Shown here piece by piece: positions 16,847 to 25,992 of a stretch of 30,862 nt of DNA. Position 1 is the first letter of the stretch; the number at the start of each line of letters is the position of its first letter. The stretch is from Deltaproteobacteria bacterium RIFOXYA12_FULL_61_11 (lineage in GTDB: Bacteria; Bdellovibrionota_F; JAHFAK01; YA12-FULL-61-11). Where the stretch lies: the NCBI GenBank assembly GCA_001799195.1, contig MGSU01000263.1, positions 1-30,862 of the forward strand. Reading direction: 5' to 3'. The translations under genes and the position numbers were made by a program. The notes beneath the pieces were generated by a model. It ran no database searches, had not been told where the DNA came from, and saw only the letters and a program-made list of their open reading frames with translations.

Positions 16847-18316
16847 ATGATGATCGTCGTCCCACATCCCGACCAACCCTCTTGTACTTCCAGATCGACC
16901 GGCTTCCTCTTCCCGGGACTCGTCCTGCTCTGCCTCGTCGGGGCCTGCGCCGTTCGCGGCAAGGCAGGCTCAGAGATTTTAGAGAGAGCCCTACCTCAGG
17001 TCCCAGCCACCGTGGCCGATACCGTGTATCCTTTCTGGGCAGACCTCGGCGATCCCAACCTCGAAGCACAGGTGGCGCGAGCCTTCCAACACAATCCCAG
17101 TCTCCTCGCCATGGCGGCGAAATTGACCCAGGCCCGAGCCGTCGCGAGGAAGAGCGGAGCGACCGACCTCCCAACCCTCGACGCCTCCGTTGGAGCCTCC
17201 CTGGGCCTGCGCGATGGCCCTGTCGGCGGTCCGAGCACCACCCGGAGCCTCACCCTCGGGTTGAGTGCGAGCTACGAGCTCGACCTCTGGGGCAGGCTGG
17301 AGGCCGAACAGGCAGCGGACCGCCTCGAGGCCGAGGCCAGCCGGGAAGACCTGCGTACCGCCTTGATCACGCTCGCCGCGGAAACGGCCACGGCCTGGTT
17401 CGGACTGGTCGAGCAGCTCGGACAAAGGACCCTACTGGCCGGACAACTCGCTACCAACACGCACGTCCTCGCCATCATCGAAGCGCGCTTCCGCAGCGGG
17501 CAAATCTCGGTCATCGACGTGCTCCAACAGCGGCAACTCGTCGAGGCGCTGGCCGGAGAGCGGCTGCAGGTCGAGACCTCGCTCGAACTCCAGACCAATG
17601 TACTCGCCCTCCTCACCGGAACCCTGCCTGAGGTGCCCTCGCCGCCCGAAGACCTCACCTTGCCCGGGTCGGTTCCATCGTTGCCGCCCCTGCCCCTCGG
17701 TACCTACCTCGAGACTATACTCGCCCGGCCAGATCTTCGAGCGGCCCTCCATCGGGTCGAAGCGGGAGACGCCCGGCTCTCGGCTGCCCTCGCCGACCGC
17801 TATCCCCGCTTGAGCCTCGTTGCCAAGGCAGAGACCACGACCGAGGCCTTGGCCGACCTGTTCGACAACTGGCTGGCCAATCTCCTCGCCAACCTTACCG
17901 CACCGCTCCTGGACGGCAACCGACGCACGGCCGAGGTGGAGTTGCGCCGGGCCCGCCTCGACGAGCTCGCTGCCACCTACCGGCACACCTATCTGCGCGC
18001 TCTCCGAGAGGTCGCCGATGCCCTGGTCAGAGAACGTCAACAGGTACTCTACGTCCAGAGCCTTGAGCGCCAGCTCACCCTCTCGGAACAGGCCACGACC
18101 CAAACCTTCTCGAGCTACAGCAAGGGGGCCCTGGATTTCACCCGTTACCTCATGACCCTCCTCGAGGATCAGCGCTTGCGACGCACACTGTTGAGAGCCA
18201 GACGAGAAGCTCTCGACTACCGCCTTGCGCTGCACCGAGTCCTGGCCGGCCCTCTGCCTCCTTCGGTATCCAACGACCCTGCGCCGACTCCGCCCGAGTC
18301 CGGCGGCACAGAGTAG
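16847..18316 (+). CDS. TolC-like outer-membrane efflux factor (OMF lipoprotein)
   Basis: A 489-residue protein of the outer-membrane efflux (OEP) family, which forms the trimeric channel of tripartite pumps. A signal peptide ends in VGAC, with the lipidated cysteine at residue 34, as in NodT/OprM-type factors. Two related alpha-helical repeat halves follow, roughly residues 60-270 and 290-470. They carry typical features: SASYELDLWGRL, a helix with RFRSGQISVIDVLQQRQ, the start of the second half with RPDLRAALHRVEAGDARLSAA, and TQTFSSYSKGALDFTRYL near the end. The frame is open back to 16745, but that start would lie upstream of the candidate promoter and before a poor signal peptide, so 16847 (or 16850) is preferred even though no clear ribosome site is seen. 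First gene of the operon; the adaptor starts 10 bases after its stop. Confidence 0.9.
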   Translation: MMIVVPHPDQPSCTSRSTGFLFPGLVLLCLVGACAVRGKAGSEILERALPQVPATVADTVYPFWADLGDPNLEAQVARAFQHNPSLLAMAAKLTQARAVARKSGATDLPTLDASVGASLGLRDGPVGGPSTTRSLTLGLSASYELDLWGRLEAEQAADRLEAEASREDLRTALITLAAETATAWFGLVEQLGQRTLLAGQLATNTHVLAIIEARFRSGQISVIDVLQQRQLVEALAGERLQVETSLELQTNVLALLTGTLPEVPSPPEDLTLPGSVPSLPPLPLGTYLETILARPDLRAALHRVEAGDARLSAALADRYPRLSLVAKAETTTEALADLFDNWLANLLANLTAPLLDGNRRTAEVELRRARLDELAATYRHTYLRALREVADALVRERQQVLYVQSLERQLTLSEQATTQTFSSYSKGALDFTRYLMTLLEDQRLRRTLLRARREALDYRLALHRVLAGPLPPSVSNDPAPTPPESGGTE

Positions 18317-18326
18317 GAGTTCCCCG

Positions 18327-19646
18327 ATGCCAGTATCCCTCGACGGCCGCGAGCGACGCAGTCCCGATACCGACCCTTCCTCTCCCGGTAGACGTCGCCG
18401 CCACCTCGCCCAGGCTTCGATCCTCGTTCTGGTCCTAACCCTTTCCGGGATCCTCGCAGGGTATTGGATGACCCATCGTCCCCAGGTCAAACGCCAATCG
18501 CCGCCTCCCAGCCCTCGGTTGGTCCGGACCTCGACCGTGAGCGCGGGTGACGAGCGGATCGTCATCTCGGCCATGGGTACGGTGGTTCCGGCCCGTCACA
18601 TTGTCTTGGCTACCCAGGTGAGCGGGAAAGTACTCTGGATCCACCCGAAGTTCGTTCCCGGCGCCCAGATCAAAGCCGGAGAACAGCTCGTGCGCATAGA
18701 CAGCGCGGATTACGACTTGGCGGTACGTCAGCGCGAGAGCGAACTCGAGAAAGTCCGCTCCGAATTGGTCCAGGAACTCGGACAACAGAGCGTAGCCCAA
18801 CAAGAGGTCAAGCTCTTGACCACGGAACCCAGCGCAGAAGAACGAGCTTTCATCTTGCGCCAACCCCAACTCAACAAAGCCGAGGCCCTGGTCAAGGCGG
18901 CCGAAACGGCCCTGTCGAAGGCTCGGCTCGACCTCCAACGCACCTCGATCACCGCCCCCTTCAACGCGGCTCTGCAGACGCGGGAGGTAGACCTCGGCAG
19001 TTACGTCGGCATCGGCACCCGCCTCTGCTCGCTGGTCAATACCGACCGCTACTGGGTCGAGTTGAACGTCCCCGTGGACACCCTGCGCTGGCTGGAGATC
19101 CCAGACTATAACTGCAAGCACGGCTCGGCCGTGGTCCTGCGCCACGAACCGGCGTGGGGGTCGGAGGGAACCCGGGAAGGCCGCGTCTTGCGTCTCCTCA
19201 CCGACCTCGAACCGCACGGCCGCATGGCTCGCATCCTGGTCGAGGTCGACGACCCCCTCCATCTGCGTCATCAGACGGAGCGGAGACGTCCCTTGATCCT
19301 CGGTTCCTTCGTCGCCGCGGAGTTGCAAGGTGTTCTGCTCTCCGGGATCCGGAAGATCCCGCGCGGCGCCCTGCGCGAAGGTCGCCACATCTGGGTACTC
19401 ACGGCCGGGAACACGCTCGACCTCCGTTCCCCTTCCATTGTCTGGGAGAGCGAGGAGTTCCTGTACCTCGACGCTGGGGTCGAACCCGGCGAACGGCTCA
19501 TCACCAGCGACCTCGGCGCCGTGACCCAGGGGATGCTCCTGCGCAGCATGGACGACGCCCCCACCCCTCCCGCCGGGGTTGCGCCGCAGGAGCCCATGCA
19601 GGGCAAGAAGAAGCAAAGGACCGGACATGAACGCCCTACCGACTGA
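18327..19646 (+). CDS. RND efflux periplasmic adaptor (HlyD/AcrA-type membrane fusion protein)
   Basis: A 439-residue adaptor that bridges the inner-membrane pump to the outer-membrane factor. It has an Arg-rich N-terminus and a single membrane anchor at about residues 28-46, with no lipobox. The two lipoyl half-motifs lie near residue 88 (VLATQVSGKVLWIHPKFVPG) and near residue 207 (TSITAPFNAAL). Between them is a helical hairpin of about 75 residues rich in Glu, Leu and Gln. The second half is followed by beta-barrel and membrane-proximal domains. ATG 18327 has AGGAG seven bases upstream, overlapping the stop of the preceding gene. The C-terminal tail is Pro- and Lys-rich. The reading frame overlaps the start of the pump gene by 20 bases, which suggests coupled translation. 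Confidence 0.9.
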   Translation: MPVSLDGRERRSPDTDPSSPGRRRRHLAQASILVLVLTLSGILAGYWMTHRPQVKRQSPPPSPRLVRTSTVSAGDERIVISAMGTVVPARHIVLATQVSGKVLWIHPKFVPGAQIKAGEQLVRIDSADYDLAVRQRESELEKVRSELVQELGQQSVAQQEVKLLTTEPSAEERAFILRQPQLNKAEALVKAAETALSKARLDLQRTSITAPFNAALQTREVDLGSYVGIGTRLCSLVNTDRYWVELNVPVDTLRWLEIPDYNCKHGSAVVLRHEPAWGSEGTREGRVLRLLTDLEPHGRMARILVEVDDPLHLRHQTERRRPLILGSFVAAELQGVLLSGIRKIPRGALREGRHIWVLTAGNTLDLRSPSIVWESEEFLYLDAGVEPGERLITSDLGAVTQGMLLRSMDDAPTPPAGVAPQEPMQGKKKQRTGHERPTD

Positions 19647-22600
19647 ACCACGCGGTCCGGTCGCCTGGATGGCCGGGCACGGCGTAGCTGCCAACATCCT
19701 GATGGTGGTTTTCCTGATAGGTGGCTTCGTCTCCCTGTCGACGATCAAACAAGAGCTCTTCCCCGATCTGGCCCTCGACATGGTGACCGTCTCCATGTCT
19801 TACCCGGGCGCCAGTCCGCAGGAGGTCGAGGAAGGCATCCTCCTCTCCATCGAGGAAGCCGTCTCCGGCTTCGAAGAGATCGCCGAACTGACCTCGGTGG
19901 CGAGCGAGGGTGGCGGGGTGGTCAGCGCCGAACTGAGCGAGGGATCGGATCTGCAGCGGGTGGCCCAGGACATCAAGGCCGAGATCGACCGGATCAGGAC
20001 CTTCCCCGAGGATGCCGAGGAACCCCGGGTCAGCGTCTCCACGCGCAAACGAGCGGTGCTCACCATGGTCCTGCACGGGCCCGCGGACCCGGTCACCCTG
20101 CACCAAGCCGCCGAACAGACCCGGGACCTCTTGTTGCAGAACCCCTCGATAACCCAGGTCGAGCTCGAGGGCATTCCTCCTCTGGAGATCGGAATCGAGA
20201 TCCCCGAGCAGCACCTGCGCCGCTACGGCCTGCGCCTCGATGAGCTCGCCGCCCTCCTGCGCAAAGAATCCGTGGACCTGCCGAGCGGAGGCCTGAAAAC
20301 CCCCAAGGGCGAGGTCCTGGTACGCATCAAGGAACGTCGCTTCTTCGGCCGGGAGTTCGCCGAGGTGCCGGTGGTGACCTCGAGCACGGGCAGCGAGATC
20401 AAGCTCGGACAACTCGCGACGATCACCGACAGCTTCGAGGACGTCGACCGTTATGCCACCTTCAACGGCGAACCCGCGGTCATGCTGGAAGTCTATCGGG
20501 TCGGCGACCAGACCCCCATGGAGGTGGCCGACGCCGTTCGCGCTGAACTCGAGACGATCGGCCACGACCTGCCCGCCGGGCTCACCGTCACCCTGACCGA
20601 CGACCGGTCCGTGTACTACGGGCAGCGCATGCTGCTCATGGTCAAGAACGGGTTGTTCGGACTGGCCCTGGTACTCATCCTGCTCGGCCTGTTCCTCGAG
20701 ATCCGCCTGGCCTTCTGGGTGATGATGGGCATCCCCATCTCCTTCCTCGGGGCCTTCCTCTTCCTGCCGGCCATGGACGTGACCATCAACATGATGTCCA
20801 TGTTCGCCTTCATCGTCGCCCTCGGCATCGTGGTCGACGACGCCATCGTCGTCGGTGAGAACGTCTACCAGTACCGCCAACAGGGGCTGGGACTCCTCGA
20901 AGCCGCCGTCAAGGGCGCCGGCGAGGTCTCATCCCCGGTCATCTTCAGCGTGCTCACCAACATCGTCACCTTCCTGCCGATCTCCTTCATCCCCGGCCAC
21001 ATGGGGAAGATCTACGCCATGATCCCCCTCGTGGTCTGCACCGTCTTCGCCGTGTCCCTGTTCGAGAGCATCTTCATCCTCCCCTCGCACCTCAGCCATC
21101 TCTCCCGGCGGGAGCCCCAAGGCTTTTTCGCGCCCCTCTACCGGAGCCAACAACGCTTCAGCACCGCCTTCCTATGCTGGGTCGATACTTCGTACCAACC
21201 CTTCCTGCGCACCTTGCTCGGGGCACGGTACCTCACCCTGGCCGTGGCAGTGAGTCTGCTCCTCCTCGTCCTCACCTACACCCTGAGCGGCCGGCTCGGC
21301 TTCCAACTCATGCCCCAAGTCGACTCCGATACGTCCGAGGTCGTCGTCGTCCTGCCCTACGGCGCACCGATCGAGAAAACCGCGGCCGTCATGGAACAGC
21401 TCCTGGCCGGCTTACACCGGGTGATCGACGGCACCGGCCACCCGGAACTCGTGACCCAGATCCTCGCCGATTATGGCCGCGGGGGCAGCCACAGCGGGCG
21501 CATCCGGGCCGAGCTCGCCCCCCCCGAGATCCGCGACAAGATCCTCAGCACCGAGGCCTTCACGCAAGCTTGGCGGGAAGCCGTCGGAGAGCTCCCCGGC
21601 GTAGAAACCCTGCGCTTCGTCTCGGACAGCGGCGGCCCCGGCGGCCGGGGGCGTCCGATCACGGTCGAACTCTCGCACCGCGACCTCGAACTCCTCGAGC
21701 GAGCGAGCAGTGAGTTGGCGGGCATCCTCGGCGGCTATGCCAAGGTCAAGGACCTCGATGACGGTTTCCAACCCGGCAAGGAACAATTCGACCTCGCGCT
21801 GACGTCTCTGGGCAAGAGTCTCGGGCTCAACGCCAGCGACGTCGCCCGGCAGGTACGGAGCGCTATCTACGGCGCCGAAGCCCTGCGCCAACAACGCGGC
21901 CGCAACGAAATCAAGGTTATGGTCCGCCTGCCCGAGGCCGAGCGGAGGTCCGAACACCTCCTGGAGACCTTGATGATCCGGACCTCGAGCGGCACCTTCG
22001 TCCCCCTGCGCGAGATCGCAGAGGTCAAACGCGGTCGTGCCTTCAAGACCATCGATCGCAAGAACGGCCGACGGGTCGTCCAGGTCTCTGCCGATGTCAC
22101 CCCGCGCAGTCTGGCTGGAGAGATCCTACTCGACCTCCGCCAGGTCGTGCTACCCGAACTCCTCGGGAAATATCCCGGTCTCAGCGCGAGCTTCGAGGGG
22201 CACCAGGCCGACATGCGCGAGAGCCTGGGAAGTCTGCGCTACGGCTTCTTCCTGGCCGTGCTCGCCATCTACGCCATGCTCGCCATACCGTTCCGCAGTT
22301 ATTGGCAACCGCTCACGGTCATGCTCAGCATCCCCTTCGGCGTGGTCGGCGCGCTGCTCGGCCACCTGCTCATGAGCTACGACCTCTCCATCCCCGGCAT
22401 CTTCGGCATCGTCGCCTTGTCAGGGGTGGTGGTCAACGACTCCCTTGTGATGATCGACACCTGCAACCGGCTGCAGGCCGAACAGGGGCTCTCCCCGGCC
22501 GAGGCCATCGTCCGCGCGGCGGTGCAACGTTTCCGCCCGATCCTGCTGACCACAGTAACCACCTTCGGCGGCCTGGCGCCCATGATCTTCGAAACCGAAC

Positions 22601-22773
22601 GCGCGGCGCGCTTCCTCATACCCATGGCCCTGTCCCTCGGCTTCGGCATTCTCTTCGCCACCGTGATCACCCTGCTCATCCTGCCGTGCTTCTACGTGGT
22701 GGGCGTGGACCTCGGGAACCTCTACCAGACCTTGCGCCGAGGCCTCTCCCCGGCCAAGGTCCCTCACGATTGA
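19627..22773 (+). CDS. RND-family inner-membrane efflux pump (AcrB/MexB-like)
   Basis: A 1,048-residue proton-driven transporter of normal family length. A first membrane helix (about residues 20-38) is followed by a porter domain with SYPGASPQEVEEGI, then helices 2-6. The proton-relay pair in helix 4 is intact as VVDDAIVVGENV (Asp404-Asp405). A second large periplasmic loop begins after the helix near residue 545. Helices 8-12 include PFRSYWQPLTVMLSIPFGVVG and GVVVNDSLVMID (Asn937-Asp938) in place of the lysine segment of AcrB. The ATG at 19627 has AAGGA six bases upstream, inside the adaptor gene. With the two upstream genes it completes a tripartite exporter. The substrate cannot be told; drugs, lipids or metabolites are all possible. 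The family resembles the broad HAE-type group rather than heavy-metal CusA. Confidence 0.93.
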   Translation: MNALPTEPRGPVAWMAGHGVAANILMVVFLIGGFVSLSTIKQELFPDLALDMVTVSMSYPGASPQEVEEGILLSIEEAVSGFEEIAELTSVASEGGGVVSAELSEGSDLQRVAQDIKAEIDRIRTFPEDAEEPRVSVSTRKRAVLTMVLHGPADPVTLHQAAEQTRDLLLQNPSITQVELEGIPPLEIGIEIPEQHLRRYGLRLDELAALLRKESVDLPSGGLKTPKGEVLVRIKERRFFGREFAEVPVVTSSTGSEIKLGQLATITDSFEDVDRYATFNGEPAVMLEVYRVGDQTPMEVADAVRAELETIGHDLPAGLTVTLTDDRSVYYGQRMLLMVKNGLFGLALVLILLGLFLEIRLAFWVMMGIPISFLGAFLFLPAMDVTINMMSMFAFIVALGIVVDDAIVVGENVYQYRQQGLGLLEAAVKGAGEVSSPVIFSVLTNIVTFLPISFIPGHMGKIYAMIPLVVCTVFAVSLFESIFILPSHLSHLSRREPQGFFAPLYRSQQRFSTAFLCWVDTSYQPFLRTLLGARYLTLAVAVSLLLLVLTYTLSGRLGFQLMPQVDSDTSEVVVVLPYGAPIEKTAAVMEQLLAGLHRVIDGTGHPELVTQILADYGRGGSHSGRIRAELAPPEIRDKILSTEAFTQAWREAVGELPGVETLRFVSDSGGPGGRGRPITVELSHRDLELLERASSELAGILGGYAKVKDLDDGFQPGKEQFDLALTSLGKSLGLNASDVARQVRSAIYGAEALRQQRGRNEIKVMVRLPEAERRSEHLLETLMIRTSSGTFVPLREIAEVKRGRAFKTIDRKNGRRVVQVSADVTPRSLAGEILLDLRQVVLPELLGKYPGLSASFEGHQADMRESLGSLRYGFFLAVLAIYAMLAIPFRSYWQPLTVMLSIPFGVVGALLGHLLMSYDLSIPGIFGIVALSGVVVNDSLVMIDTCNRLQAEQGLSPAEAIVRAAVQRFRPILLTTVTTFGGLAPMIFETERAARFLIPMALSLGFGILFATVITLLILPCFYVVGVDLGNLYQTLRRGLSPAKVPHD

Positions 22774-22837
22774 CCCCCTATCCCCTACGTGCTGGGAGGA
22801 CGTACGAGCGTTCGATCCGGGCAACCTGTCTTCTCAT

Positions 22838-22866
22838 TTGCCTTTCCTCGACCGGCTCTCTACAAT
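22838..22866 (+). promoter_or_regulatory. Candidate sigma-70-like promoter of the zinc-ribbon protein gene
   Basis: TTGCCT (22838-22843; four of six) and TACAAT (22861-22866; five of six) are 17 bases apart, in the 133-base gap after the RND operon. Transcription would begin near 22873, about 34 bases before the ATG at 22907. This also argues against a TTG start at 22838. Confidence 0.5.
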
Positions 22867-22906
22867 GGTTGCTTCTTCGCGCTCCCCGGACTCGGACGGA
22901 GGCTCC

Positions 22907-24106
22907 ATGCACGCTCACCTCGATGCTCCACGCCGCTTCGCCTGCCCCAGTTGCGGCGAACAGATCCCCATGAATGCCAGGCGTTGCCGTTACTGTGGGC
23001 TCCGTCTGAGCGTGACCTTGGTGGTGGCCAACCTCGAATCCGAAGCGCTCAAACATGCCTTGGTCAAACAAACCCTGGCCCTGCTCGGGGACGGGGCTCA
23101 ACCCTCTTTTTCGGCCTTGGTCAAACGCCTGGAACGCTTACCCGCCGCCCTGCTCTCCGATCTCTCTCCCGCGCAGGCAAAGACCTTGGTCGCGAACCTT
23201 GCCCAACCCGGCATCAACCTCGAGCTGTCTCATGCCGGGCTCGAAGAGCGCGCGCCGGGGGGATCACTCTTCCGGCCCGAGGAAGCTCCTCGCGACAATC
23301 CTCAGCCTCTCCCGACACCTTCCTCGCCCTATGCTCCGTATGCCGCGGGGGTGCTCACCGGCATGTTGTTGCTCACCGCTCTTCTCAGCGGTTCCCTGGC
23401 CTTCGAGTTCCTCGAACTCCGAGTGCCCCGGACCGAGGTCCAGGTACATCCCTCCCCTGCCATCCTTCCTCCTCTTTCGGTGGTGCGAAGACCGTCCCAA
23501 GAACAGCCGGCACACCCCTCTGAGACCCCGACCCTTTCTGCCGATGGTCAGACCGAGCTCGACCCGAGCGAGGAGAGCACGGCGATCGCTCCAGGACAAC
23601 CCGCTGCTCCGACTACGCAGGTTCCCGACGGGACAACCTCCTACCTGCTCGAGCAACCCATCCCTGGACCTACTGCCCCACCCGTCCAAGCAAGCCTGGC
23701 TGAGATAAGCTTCGCCGACGAACCCGTGAACTATGATGCAACCGAGGTGGCCGCGGTACTCCTACGCATGGAACAGGATTACCAGCAGGCCAATGAGGCA
23801 CTCAAACGAGAACTCGGTCTGATCAACCGACAGATCCGGCACCACCAGCGCAACGGGCAGCATAGCGACGATCCGATGCACAAGCACTCCGTCGACCAGG
23901 ACATCACCCGTTTGCGTGAACGCGTCGACCAAGCTCTCGAACTCTCTCTCACCAATACGGTCAAGTATTATCAGGACACCATCGAATTCCTCGAACGGGC
24001 CCTCGGCAAGGTCCGAGAACCCAACCGAGTGCAAGAACTCTCCCTGCGGCTGGATAGCTTCAAGTTGCAGCTCGAGGCAGCGCAGAAAGCCCAAAGGACC
24101 TTCTAA
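22907..24106 (+). CDS. Zinc-ribbon, single-pass membrane, coiled-coil protein of unknown function
   Basis: A 399-residue protein not recognised as a named family. Residues 11-33 form a zinc ribbon: CPSC at Cys13/Cys16 and CRYC at Cys27/Cys30. Residues about 40-110 form a small alpha/beta segment ending in PGINLELSHA. Its pattern (LVKRLERLPAALLS, then AQAKTLVANLAQ, then a short strand) recalls the C-terminal domain of ribosomal protein L7/L12, but this is inference. A hydrophobic segment at about 146-168 would be one membrane helix. It is followed by a Pro/Thr/Glu-rich linker of about 110 residues and a charged, helical C-terminus (about 280-395) likely to form a coiled coil. The ATG at 22907 has GGAGG four bases upstream. 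Topology predicts a cytoplasmic ribbon and a periplasmic coiled coil. Confidence 0.75.
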   Translation: MHAHLDAPRRFACPSCGEQIPMNARRCRYCGLRLSVTLVVANLESEALKHALVKQTLALLGDGAQPSFSALVKRLERLPAALLSDLSPAQAKTLVANLAQPGINLELSHAGLEERAPGGSLFRPEEAPRDNPQPLPTPSSPYAPYAAGVLTGMLLLTALLSGSLAFEFLELRVPRTEVQVHPSPAILPPLSVVRRPSQEQPAHPSETPTLSADGQTELDPSEESTAIAPGQPAAPTTQVPDGTTSYLLEQPIPGPTAPPVQASLAEISFADEPVNYDATEVAAVLLRMEQDYQQANEALKRELGLINRQIRHHQRNGQHSDDPMHKHSVDQDITRLRERVDQALELSLTNTVKYYQDTIEFLERALGKVREPNRVQELSLRLDSFKLQLEAAQKAQRTF

Positions 24107-24167
24107 CCCCCCTACTTCCTGCTCGTACCGCCTCTACCATTGTCAGAGGAAGAGGAACGCAGAGAAC

Positions 24168-24197
24168 TTTACTTCTCTCGAAGTCCTGGACTATGAT
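24168..24197 (+). promoter_or_regulatory. Candidate promoter of the GNAT acetyltransferase gene
   Basis: TTTACT (24168-24173; four of six) and TATGAT (24192-24197; five of six) are 18 bases apart in the 127-base gap between the two genes. The start would be near 24204, about 30 bases before ATG 24234. Read-through from the upstream gene is equally possible. Confidence 0.35.
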
Positions 24198-24233
24198 GCC
24201 GTCCAGTACAGAGCCTTCACCACGAGGACCATC

Positions 24234-24776
24234 ATGATCAAAGGCCCGACGTCGATCATCCGCGCCCTCGAACCGCGTGATTTCGACATCATGTTCAAGT
24301 ACTGGGATATCGACGAGGTCAACTTCTACACCATTTCCTGCAGCTTCCCGCGCTCACGAGAACGGTTCGAGAAAATCTATTCGGCCGTCGCCGAAGGCGA
24401 GAACAGCCGTTATTGGGGTATCTGCGACCTCGAAGGCACCTTGGTCGGCAACATGGGTGTCTATGACATGGACCAGTACGTGCGGTCCTGCCTGGTCGGC
24501 TTCCACCTCTTCCCCCCTTACCGGGGTAAAGGCCTCGGCACCAGTTCACTCCTCACCGGGCTGCGGTATGTCTTCGGCGACATGAACTACCAACGCGTCG
24601 GCGGAGAGACCAACGCCAACAATCGCGCGGCCATTTCCATGCTTGAGAAACTCGGGTTCACCCGCGAAGGAGTGGTCCGCAGGGGGTGGCGCTACCGTGC
24701 GGACTACCACGACAAGGTTCTCTACGGTATGCTGCGCGAGGAATTCCAGACCCTCAATCCCGCTCCACCGGCGTAA
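24234..24776 (+). CDS. GNAT-family N-acetyltransferase (RimJ/RimL-like)
   Basis: A 180-residue protein of the usual length for acetyl-CoA-dependent GNAT enzymes. The acetyl-CoA pyrophosphate-binding motif is visible as RGKGLGT (residues 97-103), just after a beta-bulge strand VGFHLFPPY. The following NANNRAAISMLEKLGFTREGVVRRGW is the classic end of the fold in the RimJ/RimL (Acetyltransf_3) branch, which acetylates protein N-termini, antibiotics or small amines. The substrate here is unknown. ATG 24234 is preferred because GAGGA lies five bases upstream, although the frame is open farther back into the preceding gene. It converges on the amidohydrolase gene with only six bases between the stop codons. 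Confidence 0.88.
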   Translation: MIKGPTSIIRALEPRDFDIMFKYWDIDEVNFYTISCSFPRSRERFEKIYSAVAEGENSRYWGICDLEGTLVGNMGVYDMDQYVRSCLVGFHLFPPYRGKGLGTSSLLTGLRYVFGDMNYQRVGGETNANNRAAISMLEKLGFTREGVVRRGWRYRADYHDKVLYGMLREEFQTLNPAPPA

Positions 24777-24806
24777 CGACCCTCAACCCGCCAACCATCG
24801 CCGGTG
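24766..24806. terminator. Possible weak stem between convergent genes
   Basis: CACCGGCG (24766-24773) and CGCCGGTG (24799-24806) are perfect 8-base inverted copies around a 25-base loop that contains both stop codons of the convergent genes. There is no T-tract on either side and the loop is long. A terminator role is only a possibility. Confidence 0.2.
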
Positions 24807-25973
24807 ACACCGCCCGACAAGTATGTCCCGGAGCAAGGCGACCCCGGTCAACAACGCAGCTTCGTCGAAATCGAACCCCGGGCTGTGCAGAGGATGCACA
24901 GTGCCCGCCGTTTCATCGCGAGTGCCGACGAAGACGAAGAGACCGGGAACCTCCGCCTGGTAGAAGGCGAAGTCTTCTCCACCCATCAACGGGGTCATCG
25001 GGACCAACTTCGGCCCGACCATCTCGGCCAGACCTCCGACCAGTCCGGGGTGGTTGCGCAGGGAAGGATAGTGGCGTACCCAGTGCAACTCGGCCCGAAC
25101 CCCGTGGACCCTGGCAACCTGGTCCACGGTCTCCGAGAGCAATTCCCTGAGGCTCGCCGCCACCCCATCGTCCCTGGTACGGAGGGTCCCCTCCAAAGCG
25201 AGACGCTCGGGCAAGACATTGCGCCCGGCCCAACCGTCGATGCGCCCGATGGTCAGGACCGCCTGGGAAAAGGGATCGACCCTGCGCGCGACCAGGAAAT
25301 GCAGGGTTTGCACCAGCTCGGCGATACAAGCGAGCAGGTCGTCAGCATGATGGGGCATGGCAGCGTGCCCTCCTCGCCCCGAGAACACCACATCGAAATC
25401 ATGCACCGCGGCCAACATGGCTCCGGTCAAACATCCCAGATGCCCCACCGGTAACTCGGGGTTGAGGTGCAACCCAAAGATGGCCTCGACCTTGGGATCG
25501 CGGAGCCCCCCTTCGGCGAGCATTCGAGCCGCGCCGCCAAAGCCTTCCTCTGCGGGTTGGAACAGGAGGACGACATCGTCTCGTTGCCGCTCGGGGTTGC
25601 TGGTCAACCATTTCGCCAGGGCGAGCAGCATGGCCATGTGCCCGTCGTGGCCACAGGCATGCATCACCCCTTTCCGCCGCGAGGCGTAGGCTGCGTTGCT
25701 GCGCTCTTCCACGGGCAAGGCATCCATGTCCGCACGCAGGGCCACAGGGGTGCCGGAACCCGTTTTCGCTCGCACCACGGCCTTGACTCCTGTCCCGGCA
25801 ATCGCACCGACCTCGGTCAGCCCGAGCGCTGTGAGGTATTCGAGAATGGTGCGTTGGGTCTCGTGCTCGTGGAGGGAGAGTTCGGGAGCGGCGTGGAAGG
25901 TCCTGCGCAGGGCGCGTACCTCCGGCAACAACGCCTGTAACGAGGCATCGAGGTCCGGCCAAGAAGCGTGCAT
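24783..25973 (-). CDS. M20D-family metal-dependent amidohydrolase
   Basis: A 396-residue zinc-type hydrolase of the M20D group (hippurate, IAA-amino acid, N-acyl-amino acid and N-acetyl-diaminopimelate hydrolases). Motifs appear in order: HxxPELS at residues 27-33, RADMDALP at 80-87, HACGHDGH at 105-112, and QPAEEG at 139-144 with the catalytic Glu. These are followed by GLHLNP, the dimerisation-lid entry GRGGHAAMPHHADD, and near the end GGEDFAFY and HSPGFDFDEAAL. All expected metal ligands are present, so it should be active. No signal peptide is seen, so it is cytoplasmic. The exact acyl substrate cannot be assigned. ATG 25973 has GAGGAG about eight bases upstream and starts 19 bases after the stop of the PIN-PhoH gene. 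It is the last gene of the operon. Confidence 0.9.
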   Translation of the reverse strand: MHASWPDLDASLQALLPEVRALRRTFHAAPELSLHEHETQRTILEYLTALGLTEVGAIAGTGVKAVVRAKTGSGTPVALRADMDALPVEERSNAAYASRRKGVMHACGHDGHMAMLLALAKWLTSNPERQRDDVVLLFQPAEEGFGGAARMLAEGGLRDPKVEAIFGLHLNPELPVGHLGCLTGAMLAAVHDFDVVFSGRGGHAAMPHHADDLLACIAELVQTLHFLVARRVDPFSQAVLTIGRIDGWAGRNVLPERLALEGTLRTRDDGVAASLRELLSETVDQVARVHGVRAELHWVRHYPSLRNHPGLVGGLAEMVGPKLVPMTPLMGGEDFAFYQAEVPGLFVFVGTRDETAGTVHPLHSPGFDFDEAALLTGVALLRDILVGRCHRRWLAG

Positions 25974-25992
25974 CGCAGGGTCTCCTCGAACG

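Noticed and set aside
18435-20880. Long minus-strand frames (18435-19796 and 19636-20880) across the RND genes
   Set aside because: They are antisense to well-supported adaptor and pump genes, have no recognisable motifs, and show Asp/Glu/His-rich composition typical of reversed codons.
16847-22773. Possibility that the three-gene exporter is a type I secretion system for the giant protein
   Set aside because: There is no ABC ATPase; the inner-membrane component is an RND transporter with the helix 4 Asp-Asp pair. The giant protein has its own signal peptide and lipobox.
24125-24155. Small nested inverted repeats (CCTCT/AGAGG and TTCCT/AGGAA) after the zinc-ribbon gene
   Set aside because: The stems are only five bases long with no T-tract, expected by chance in purine/pyrimidine-rich sequence, and not convincing as a terminator.
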